A DNA stretch of 64,000 nt from a virus: the IMG/VR virus record IMGVR_UViG_3300013132_000018, positions 103,648 through 167,647 of that record; one strand, written 5' to 3'. This document shows positions 43,815 to 50,488 of this stretch, piece by piece. The position numbers and the translations under genes are program-made. The notes under the pieces are model-generated. The model worked only from the letters and a program-made list of their open reading frames with translations. It was not told the DNA's origin and did not search any database. Each line of letters starts with the position of its first letter. Positions within the stretch are counted from its first letter, which is position 1.

Positions 43815-44650
43815 TCTGCGGCCTTCTTAATTCTCCATTGCTGGGTGTGTCCATTGGCAGTTATCAGCCGGAGACATCGGCTTGGATTACCCGCACGGAA
43901 GCAGCAGGCGGAACCATCCCTACCGCCACCAAGGACGCGGTGGACGCCTTCGTGGTGTCCTGCAAAGCGGCAGGTATCTTTACCAAGTTCAAGCGGTTGA
44001 ACCTGTTTTGTGGCAGCAACCTCACGGCCTGCCTCTCCCCGCTGGTGAACACGGTTGGCAGCACTATGGACACGAACAGTGGCTTTGTGTCAGGAGACTA
44101 TTCCGAGGCGGGCGGACTGGTGGGTGACGGCACCAGCTATCTGTCCACCGGCTTGGTGCCGAATACGACGCTGGCCTACAACAACTGGCACTTGAGCACC
44201 TACGTATCGGCGTCATCTCCTACCAGCCGCATGGACATCGGGTGTTTCGGGCACCCCAGCGGCAACATCCAGTTCCGCATGGTGTCCAATTACAACGGAT
44301 CTATAGGTTTTATTGTGACCGCTGGTGACTATAACGGCGGCGGTAATCCGTCGTTTAATAAGTCCGAAGGGGTCGGCATAACCGGACACATGCTGGTCTC
44401 CAGAAAAGCCAGCAATTCCATGCGCGTGCGTAACACCAGCGGGAGCGTGAACTACCAGTATAACGACGCATACGCAGGCATACAGGCCCTTCCAACCACA
44501 CAGATGTATGCCATGTCAGATCAGCACTCTGGTCCGACTAGCCACACCTTGGCAGGTTATAGCGTGGGGCTGGGTCTGACGGACGGCGAAGGAGCGAGCT
44601 ATTGCTCCATCCTGCAGACCTTTCAAGGGGCTTTGGGCCGAGCGGTGTGA
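43811..44650 (+). CDS. Putative fibre-tip/receptor-binding protein
   Basis: The ATG at 43811 gives 279 residues. The sequence is lectin-like: WITRTEAAGGTIPTATKDAVDAFVVSCKAAGIFTKFKRLNLFCGSNLTACLSPLVN, then TDTNSGFVSGDYSEAGGLVGDGTSYLSTGLVP and a long beta-rich part with Gly, Ser and Asn (YNGSIGFIVTAGDYNGGGNPSFNKSEG). Phage end-fibre domains with a concanavalin-like (LamG) fold have this make-up. As the last gene of the fibre block it is the best candidate for the receptor-binding tip. Base use is clearly more A/T-rich than neighbours, a common sign of exchanged host-range genes. Confidence 0.55.
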   Translation: MICGLLNSPLLGVSIGSYQPETSAWITRTEAAGGTIPTATKDAVDAFVVSCKAAGIFTKFKRLNLFCGSNLTACLSPLVNTVGSTMDTNSGFVSGDYSEAGGLVGDGTSYLSTGLVPNTTLAYNNWHLSTYVSASSPTSRMDIGCFGHPSGNIQFRMVSNYNGSIGFIVTAGDYNGGGNPSFNKSEGVGITGHMLVSRKASNSMRVRNTSGSVNYQYNDAYAGIQALPTTQMYAMSDQHSGPTSHTLAGYSVGLGLTDGEGASYCSILQTFQGALGRAV

Positions 44651-44655
44651 CCTGA

Positions 44656-47148
44656 TTAGCCGATCATGGGCGTGAGCGCCACAGGCTTGGCCGGCATATT
44701 CACCTTGCCGTAGAAGATCTCCACCAGGCTGTTGAACACCCCGAGACTGAATTCGACCCGATCCTTGTCCAGCATCCGGGCCGTAGCGTCTAGTCGCTGC
44801 AATTCATCCCGGAGGATTTCCGCGACGGCCTGCCGACGGTCCACCTTCATCACCACGGTCTGGTTCGACAGGTTGAACTCCACCATCATGGGTAGCCGGT
44901 CGGACGGCACCTTGTAGAGCAAGGCGTTGAACGCCGGCACTGGGCTCATTGTCCGCACCACAAACTCGCCCGGCGCACCAACCTGAACCGCCAGGTCGCG
45001 TCCCCGCTGGATGAGCCGTTCGACAGTCGTCTGCTCGGGCTCTTCGATGTGGACAGGTCGCCCTTCCTGAATCAAGCCCATGGCGAGCCGGGAAGTCAGG
45101 TGTCGGGCGGCCGAGGAAAGCTCGGCATACTCATGCTGGCGCAACGGCTCGCCGACAGAGAAGCCCGTGCTCGACTGCACCAGCACTGGGTCACGCAAGT
45201 TCAGCGCTTCGGGCGTGTCGCTGGTGACCAGCACCGGCAGACCATCCAGGTGCATGGAATCCAGACGCGGGCCACGGCTGCGCTGGTTGTTGCCCACATG
45301 CACCGGCTGCATCTGACCGAAGGCGTTGAACACGGCTTCCAGCGCCTGCCGGGTAGGCTGGTCGGACTGGGTCATCACCAAGGGGGATGGCAGGGCTAAA
45401 AAAGAGCGCTCCATCAAGGCCAGCACAATGGCCAGCAGCGTGTTGGTTTCTGGCCGGTCACAGCGCCAGGTGTGGCGCCAGTTGAATGCCCTGGCCGCGT
45501 AGTGCCGGGACAGCATGTCGGAAAACGGATACAGCAGCTTCTCCGTCGGTTTGATCTGGGTGGCCTCAGCGATCCAGGTTGGGGTGACGAAACGCGTCCG
45601 GTGCTGGGTCCAGCCCAGCGTCATGATGCCAGTCACGTTGCGACCGCATTTGGACGCCTGCACGCTGATGACCGTCGGCAGGCGTGCACGCATGGTGGTG
45701 TCCGTGACCACCGGAAGTTCAGTCGTCTGGCCGTGGCGTCGGACCGCCAGTATGGCCTGGTTGAGGACTTCCTGCGGCTTGTTGGCGTCCTTGTTGAGGA
45801 TCTGAAATGGAAACGCCTGCCGGTTAATGCGGACTTGCCCGTAGTGGGCGAACACGGTGTCGCTGAACCAGACGTTCTTTTCCACCGTGATGGTGAAGTT
45901 GGTGAAGAGCGACTCCGCCCGACCTTCGCGCCGGCCGACGTAACCGTCAGGTGTTTCCAACACCCGCATGGCGCCCAGAACGAGTTCGCTCATCCTGGAT
46001 ACTCCCTCCTGCACCCGGCGCATGACCGGCATGGGCGTCCCGTTGCGCTCCAGATGGGCGATGAGCTTGTCCACCGTAGCGGAGTCGTGGCTCAGGTGCA
46101 GCAGGAAGTCCTGCATCTCAGGCGACCGTTCCTGGCCGGTCTTGATCCAATACTCGATCCGCTGGATGACGAAGTCCGTCCAGGTAGTAACGACGGGCAT
46201 CCTGGCGTCCATCAGTCCGGTGTGCCGGCTGGCGATGTAGAATTCGTCGAACGCGTTTCGAGCCATCGCCAGCAAGGCAGTGTCATCGCCTTCTCCGTGC
46301 ATGCCAATGGCCGCCGGCAGGCGCATGCCCGCTGCGTGCCGGGCCGAGTTGAGCCAGACCTGCACGGTGCCCAGGTTGAGGCAGGCGCCGCAGGAGATCT
46401 GCAGCAGGACGTCCCGCCAGTCGGTGTAACAGTGCACGCGCGGCTGCTGGGGCGGGGCGGACAAGGCGCCGAAGAACGCGTGCGATACGTCCTCCATCCA
46501 GACACGACTCACATCATCGGGGTGGCGGACCGGCACAAGCTCAACGGCAGCGATCTGGCTGAACCGGCTGTAGGCTGGCAGCACCAGGAACTGCGCTACC
46601 GGGTCCAGGGTGACGTGCTCCAGGCCGGGCAGCCGGGACAGGTCTTCACCGGTGGCGCCGAACAGCAGACCGGCGGTCAACCGAGGATGCGCCTGCAGGC
46701 GGCGCAGTAGCATCCTGACTTCCGCATACTTCTGGGTGTCCCAGGCGAACCGGGCAAACTGCTGGTCCCACTGCCGCCGCACATCCCGGCGCTGCTTCAG
46801 GTCTGAAGCCAGGAATCCGGCCGTCTGTTGCAGCATGGCCGGCTCGGAAGCCAGGTGGGTGTAGTGCTGGATGACATGTCGCACCGCCTGCTGCTCGCCG
46901 CCCAACCGCCAGGCCAGGAAGTCGAACACGTCGCCGCAGCGGAAGTCGTCCACGATGTCCAGGCAGACGAACTCCGTGTCGGTCAGCCAGATGCGGGAAT
47001 CAGCACGGGAAGGATGCTGCAGCCAGCAACCGCGCGCTTCCTGTTGTGGTCGCAGCCCCAGGTCCCTGGCCACGCGGAACGGCGTGAGGTCCCGGAAAAG
47101 CTGTTGAATTTTGACCTGTGATTGGTAGGATTCAGCCATGGACTTCAT
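44656..47148 (-). CDS. Large leftward protein with primase-like zinc-binding N-terminus
   Basis: An 830-residue protein on the opposite strand (827 if started at the ATG ending at 47139). Residues 41-84 resemble a primase CHC2 zinc domain in degenerate form: Cys41-x3-His45, then EFVCLDI (Cys62) and FRCGDVFDFLAWRLGGEQQAVRHVIQHY (Cys71), where the GDVFDF phrase and following helix fit primases. A later region (VHCYTDWRDVLLQISCGACLNLGTVQVWLNSA) could be a worn TOPRIM domain. No Walker A motif is seen. The gene ends 5 bp from the convergent fibre gene, and its start overlaps the divergent gene at 47138. Primase-like identity is tentative. Confidence 0.5.
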   Translation of the reverse strand: MKSMAESYQSQVKIQQLFRDLTPFRVARDLGLRPQQEARGCWLQHPSRADSRIWLTDTEFVCLDIVDDFRCGDVFDFLAWRLGGEQQAVRHVIQHYTHLASEPAMLQQTAGFLASDLKQRRDVRRQWDQQFARFAWDTQKYAEVRMLLRRLQAHPRLTAGLLFGATGEDLSRLPGLEHVTLDPVAQFLVLPAYSRFSQIAAVELVPVRHPDDVSRVWMEDVSHAFFGALSAPPQQPRVHCYTDWRDVLLQISCGACLNLGTVQVWLNSARHAAGMRLPAAIGMHGEGDDTALLAMARNAFDEFYIASRHTGLMDARMPVVTTWTDFVIQRIEYWIKTGQERSPEMQDFLLHLSHDSATVDKLIAHLERNGTPMPVMRRVQEGVSRMSELVLGAMRVLETPDGYVGRREGRAESLFTNFTITVEKNVWFSDTVFAHYGQVRINRQAFPFQILNKDANKPQEVLNQAILAVRRHGQTTELPVVTDTTMRARLPTVISVQASKCGRNVTGIMTLGWTQHRTRFVTPTWIAEATQIKPTEKLLYPFSDMLSRHYAARAFNWRHTWRCDRPETNTLLAIVLALMERSFLALPSPLVMTQSDQPTRQALEAVFNAFGQMQPVHVGNNQRSRGPRLDSMHLDGLPVLVTSDTPEALNLRDPVLVQSSTGFSVGEPLRQHEYAELSSAARHLTSRLAMGLIQEGRPVHIEEPEQTTVERLIQRGRDLAVQVGAPGEFVVRTMSPVPAFNALLYKVPSDRLPMMVEFNLSNQTVVMKVDRRQAVAEILRDELQRLDATARMLDKDRVEFSLGVFNSLVEIFYGKVNMPAKPVALTPMIG

Positions 47149-48223
47149 CCGTGATCGCTCGGGTCGGTGTCTGTTTCAGGTGCACAATCTGGGTGTCGCG
47201 CCCGACTACGTCAAGCAGAGCGCCATCAACGACGAGTGTGTGGCCGATCTGTTGCCGGGTCAATTCGCGGATCCCGACCGCCGGCTCTTTCCGTTGGACA
47301 CCGCCGGCCACGTCTATCTGAGCCACGCCTACGTCAAGTATGCCGGGGTCAGTGACGCCAGGATTCTTCGCCGGATCAAGAAGGCCGCCGACCTGTTGAA
47401 CATCGCTGACGACCTGGTGAAGCTGGACTCGGCCTTGGCGGCGGGGCAGGAGAAGCAGGCTACCACCAACAAGCCGCGCTTTGCCCTCCATGTCGATTTC
47501 GGCACCGGTGACCAGACGGCGAAGCACATCCTGGTAAAGCAGGGTGGCGTGCATGGGTTCTACCCGCTCAACAATCACGACCAGGTGCTCGCGTCGGCGC
47601 GCGATCTGGTCAACCAGTCGGCGGCACTGCCGGACGCGAATTTCGTCCTGGCCTGCCGCGAGGTGGTTAAGGCGGCCGATGACCACCACATTCCCCGGCA
47701 GGCTCTTCCGCCTGCCGTGCTCAGCCGTGGACAGCACCGCGCGCCGGATCTGGCGTTTCTGCGGGAGCAGGCCGAGAAGCGGTCTGCCTCGACCAACGAC
47801 CCCACCTACCGAGAACTGGTGGCCGCCTTTGAGCGCGAAGGCGATCCGGCCGGCTGGGACAAGTGGGCTTCGCTCTGGGAGCAGGCCGACACGCTCAACA
47901 ACTACGTCGGCGACAATCTGAGTTTCAACGCATGGGCAATTTTCAATTCCGGACTTCCCGTGGCCGCGGTGGAGAAAGAAGCCGCCGCCTGGCTGATGGT
48001 GGCCGACGTGCCCGTCCCCGTGACGGCCGTGGCCAGCCTCGACGCGACCGCCGCCCGTTCCAGGCTGGACAAGGTGACCGCCGAACAGGTGACCGCCATC
48101 AAGACCGCCGCCGCTTCTGGTCTCGTCTCCGACCTGCAGGACAAGATTCTGCAGTTGCCCAGCGCCGCCCAGGAATGGGTCGTGCGGCTGGCCTTGCAGA
48201 CGCCCCAGGTGGCTGCGGCATGA
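47138..48223 (+). CDS. Unknown protein divergent from primase-like gene
   Basis: A 361-residue protein. Its ATG at 47138 lies in CCATGG, where the complementary strand carries an ATG of the leftward gene. AGGA seven bases upstream is a good ribosome-binding site. The sequence is mixed alpha/beta with a helical second half (LREQAEKRSASTNDPTYRELVAAFEREGDPAGWDKWASLWEQADTL) and an Ala-rich C-terminus. No known motif. It overlaps the next gene by ATGA. Confidence 0.6.
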   Translation: MDFIRDRSGRCLFQVHNLGVAPDYVKQSAINDECVADLLPGQFADPDRRLFPLDTAGHVYLSHAYVKYAGVSDARILRRIKKAADLLNIADDLVKLDSALAAGQEKQATTNKPRFALHVDFGTGDQTAKHILVKQGGVHGFYPLNNHDQVLASARDLVNQSAALPDANFVLACREVVKAADDHHIPRQALPPAVLSRGQHRAPDLAFLREQAEKRSASTNDPTYRELVAAFEREGDPAGWDKWASLWEQADTLNNYVGDNLSFNAWAIFNSGLPVAAVEKEAAAWLMVADVPVPVTAVASLDATAARSRLDKVTAEQVTAIKTAAASGLVSDLQDKILQLPSAAQEWVVRLALQTPQVAAA

Positions 48224-48807
48224 CAGTTCCCCCGATCTCTCTCGACAAGCTGACCGTGGCCCGCCTGATCGGCGACATCGCCACGCTGGGCACCACGCTG
48301 CATGTGATCTGCCTGACCGCCTACGGCGAGGAGATCTACACCCTGGACATCCTCGAACTGCTCGCCAGGCTGCGGGAGGACTTCGGGGTGGAACTGCCGG
48401 AGGACAATGAGAACAAGCTGCAAGCCATGCTGACGGCCGTGAGCACGGAGGCGTTCCATCAGGACGTGGAAGCCTTCAACACCATCTGCAACACCCTGAG
48501 CAGCGGCGACCCAGGACTGGAAGAACTGGATGACGTCACCCTGCCGGAGATGATGTGGGCCATGTTCGAGGTGGAGGTCAACCGGGGGCCGGATGAGTTC
48601 AGCCCGTCGGTGATGAGCCGGATTGAGCAGATCATGGCCGCCGAGATGGACCCGGAATCCGACCCCAACCCTTACCGCTACGCCAGCGGCTTCGTGGAAG
48701 ACCTGCATGCCCTGCTGGTGGACCAGATGGTGGCCCTGGGGGTTCCTGCCAGTAGCGTCCCCAGCCTGCCGGCGCCAGCGCAATGGGCACCCGAGCCTAC
48801 CCTGTAA
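48220..48807 (+). CDS. Unknown acidic protein
   Basis: The ATG at 48220 (ATGA overlap) gives 195 residues. It is acidic and helical (LDILELLARLREDFGVELPEDNENKLQAMLTAVSTEAFHQDVEAF, LPEMMWAMFEVEVNRGPDEFSPSVMSRIEQIMAAEMDPESDPNP) with a Pro-rich end. No motif recognised. It is the last gene before the structured non-coding region, so its transcript would read into it. Confidence 0.55.
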   Translation: MTVPPISLDKLTVARLIGDIATLGTTLHVICLTAYGEEIYTLDILELLARLREDFGVELPEDNENKLQAMLTAVSTEAFHQDVEAFNTICNTLSSGDPGLEELDDVTLPEMMWAMFEVEVNRGPDEFSPSVMSRIEQIMAAEMDPESDPNPYRYASGFVEDLHALLVDQMVALGVPASSVPSLPAPAQWAPEPTL

Positions 48808-49155
48808 TGGAGGGCGGTTTTGGGGTATAAGATACTGGTAGAGACTTTAGGTTTTGTTGGTTTTGGGCGTCCTTGGACTATCTCGCGTTTCCCCTAAACA
48901 CTGGCCCTTCCCCTGGCCGCTGTTCACGCCTGGTCCTTGGACGCCTGCTTTCCCGATCGCCCCTGACCTGAAACAATGGTCGTGAAACTCTGAACTCAGC
49001 AGGCGCCATGCTACGGGTATGGTGATAGCTGGGACTAAGGGGCAAGGTGGTTGGGATATTTTGCCGAAAGGCAATGGCGGCCAGCTAACGTAGCCGGCCT
49101 TGCCCCTGGTCCCGCGTCATGTCGGGACCAGGGGCGCATCATTAAAGGATCGACT
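48808..49155 (+). ncRNA. Candidate structured RNA/regulatory region of 348 bp
   Basis: The only long non-coding stretch. Visible elements: (a) arms 48866-48878 and 48933-48945 (GGCGTCCTTGGAC with GTCCTTGGACGCC) that pair over 7 and 4 bp around a TT/TT mismatch; (b) TTGCC-GAAA-GGCAA at 49061-49074, a perfect GNRA tetraloop hairpin; (c) a hairpin with one mismatch at 49079-49099; (d) a long stem 49031-49047 with 49098-49113 (5 and 10 bp around a TA/G internal loop) enclosing b and c; (e) a perfect 13-bp hairpin 49102-49114 with 49123-49135 that competes with d. No T run follows e, so it is not a simple terminator. The ParB-like gene starts 20 bp after. It could be a riboregulator, a stable RNA, or a replication or packaging site. 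Confidence 0.45.
49145..49149 (+). promoter_or_regulatory. Ribosome-binding site deciding a TTG start
   Basis: AAAGGA ends at 49149, six to seven bases before the TTG at 49156. There is no ATG or GTG in frame nearby, and in-frame sequence further upstream falls in the structured region, so this site fixes the start of the ParB-like protein. Confidence 0.6.
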
Positions 49156-49845
49156 TTGCTTTATCTGTCCAATGACTCGCTGTGGTATGACACCCGTCCC
49201 GATGACTACGGGCGGGATGCTGATTGGGAAGTTGCGGCCAAATCCATTGAATCGAACCATGTGCCCAGTGACCCGGCGCACTGGGAGAAGTTCCTGACCT
49301 CCATCCGAGAGAACGGCGTCAAGAAGCCCATCACGCTGCAGCGCCGGAACGGCGGCTGGCGTGTGACCCAAGGACACCATCGGGTTTGGGGTGCGAACAA
49401 GACGCATCGGTTTTGGGTGCCCGTTCGGCTGTCTTCGGCGGCAGACTTGGCGCGCGAGAAAGCGCTGCTTCAGAACGGCCAGCCAAAGTGGGTGCGGGTG
49501 TATGACAACGAAGGTGAATCGGCTGACCGATACACTGTGTGCTTTACAGGTCGTTATCGCACCCCGCTGCCGCCAGATCAGCATGCCTACTACGGTCGCT
49601 ACACCTGGTATCAATACCTGGGCATGAGCGCTAACCCATTCAACCCGCAAGGCATTGGAATGCACGCCGAGAACCGAAAACAGATCGACGTGAACAAATC
49701 AGGCTTCGCGCCAGCTATCGGACGGCGCTGCCATCTCGGCAAGCGCATTCCGTTCGACGAATTGCCGTTCGACTGCCAGCGGCTGGCGTGGCGTGACTAC
49801 AGCATGCTGTGGATGGTCAGAGTGCCGAGAAAACTTCTGGGATGA
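49156..49845 (+). CDS. ParB-like domain protein with unknown C-terminal domain
   Basis: Started at TTG 49156, 229 residues. Residues 25-92 have the ParB/sulfiredoxin-like pattern: AHWEKFLTSIRENGVKKPITLQRR, then WRVTQGHHRVWGANKTHRFWVPV, where GHHRVWGA matches the nucleotide-binding GxHR box. Residues about 120-229 form another domain with GRYTWYQYLGMSANPFNPQGIGMHAEN and HLGKRIPFDELPFDCQRLAWRDY, which I do not recognise as a named family. ParB-like domains in phages act in DNA binding, nuclease or CTP-dependent roles. The gene lies directly after the structured region and heads a three-gene cluster. Confidence 0.6.
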   Translation: MLYLSNDSLWYDTRPDDYGRDADWEVAAKSIESNHVPSDPAHWEKFLTSIRENGVKKPITLQRRNGGWRVTQGHHRVWGANKTHRFWVPVRLSSAADLAREKALLQNGQPKWVRVYDNEGESADRYTVCFTGRYRTPLPPDQHAYYGRYTWYQYLGMSANPFNPQGIGMHAENRKQIDVNKSGFAPAIGRRCHLGKRIPFDELPFDCQRLAWRDYSMLWMVRVPRKLLG

Positions 49846-50132
49846 GCCAACGACACGTAATTCTGTCCGGCATAGGCTACCGGGTTGAGGTGGCGGACAA
49901 CCAGGTGCTCTTCACCGAAGAGATCTGCATCAGCGGGTGCCATTGCCGGTTTGCGCTGGAGCGTCCTCCGGAGATCAACAACAGTCCCGGTATCTGGTGG
50001 TTGGTCCATCTTGACTCAACCTCTGGCCGGATACCGGCCTCGCACATTGCCAAGGCGTTGGAGTATTGCGAGCGGGAGTTTGGCGCCAGTTTCAAACCCT
50101 ACAGTGGCGGGCTTCACTGCAACGTAACATGA
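49842..50132 (+). CDS. Small unknown protein
   Basis: The ATG at 49842 (ATGA overlap) gives 96 residues. Alpha/beta with a Cys-rich short motif (EEICISGCHCRF). Later WWLVHLDSTSGRIPASHIAKALEYCEREFGASF. It is coupled to both neighbours by ATGA. No family recognised. Confidence 0.5.
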   Translation: MSQRHVILSGIGYRVEVADNQVLFTEEICISGCHCRFALERPPEINNSPGIWWLVHLDSTSGRIPASHIAKALEYCEREFGASFKPYSGGLHCNVT

Positions 50133-50488
50133 GCGAAACGACAACCCTAGCCGATGGTCTGCAGATTGTGTCTCCGCGTGAGCCTGTCGGGCATGTGGAT
50201 GCAACACCTGACGACGACTACGTGCTGCGCATCCTTGGCGCGCACCTGGACATGCAGAACTGCACTGTGACGGCCGATCCGCCCAACGTGCTGGCCGACT
50301 ACATGAACTACTGCACCGAGCGGCGCCGTGTGCTGCTGGCGCATGCCATGGCCGTGCTGGTGAACCATGCCGACGCGGAGCGCGTCAAGCTGGCGCCCCA
50401 TCTGGCCACAGTGGAGGAGAAATGGAAGGCTACGCTGACGAAGGTCAGCGGGAAAACGCCCGAGGCATCTGCGCCCCCACCGACGTGA
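50129..50488 (+). CDS. Small unknown protein convergent with terminase
   Basis: The ATG at 50129 gives 119 residues. The middle is helical (NVLADYMNYCTERRRVLLAHAMAVLVNHADAERVKLAPHLATVEEKW) and the C-terminus Pro-rich. Its last 44 bp overlap the 3' end of the convergent terminase gene. Small helical proteins beside the large terminase gene are sometimes small terminase subunits, but no DNA-binding motif is visible, so I leave it unassigned. Confidence 0.5.
   Translation: MSETTTLADGLQIVSPREPVGHVDATPDDDYVLRILGAHLDMQNCTVTADPPNVLADYMNYCTERRRVLLAHAMAVLVNHADAERVKLAPHLATVEEKWKATLTKVSGKTPEASAPPPT

Noticed and set aside
44651-44655. Terminator between the convergent fibre-tip and primase-like genes
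   Set aside because: The genes are only 5 bp apart, and no hairpin with T run was seen around the stops.
45472-46710. 412-codon open frame on the plus strand
   Set aside because: Antisense to the 830-residue leftward gene, with shadow composition. The leftward frame shows primase-like motifs and fills the space exactly between neighbours.
49102-49135. Perfect hairpin read as an intrinsic terminator
   Set aside because: No T run follows on either strand. It is kept as part of the structured region.
49051-49155. Upstream TTG start of the ParB-like protein at 49051
   Set aside because: It would translate the tetraloop hairpin and inverted repeats. The TTG at 49156 has AAAGGA at proper distance.
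48808-49155. tRNA, tmRNA or RNase P RNA in the non-coding region
   Set aside because: No T-arm sequence, no CCA-type acceptor pairing, no tag reading frame and no conserved RNase P core strings were found.
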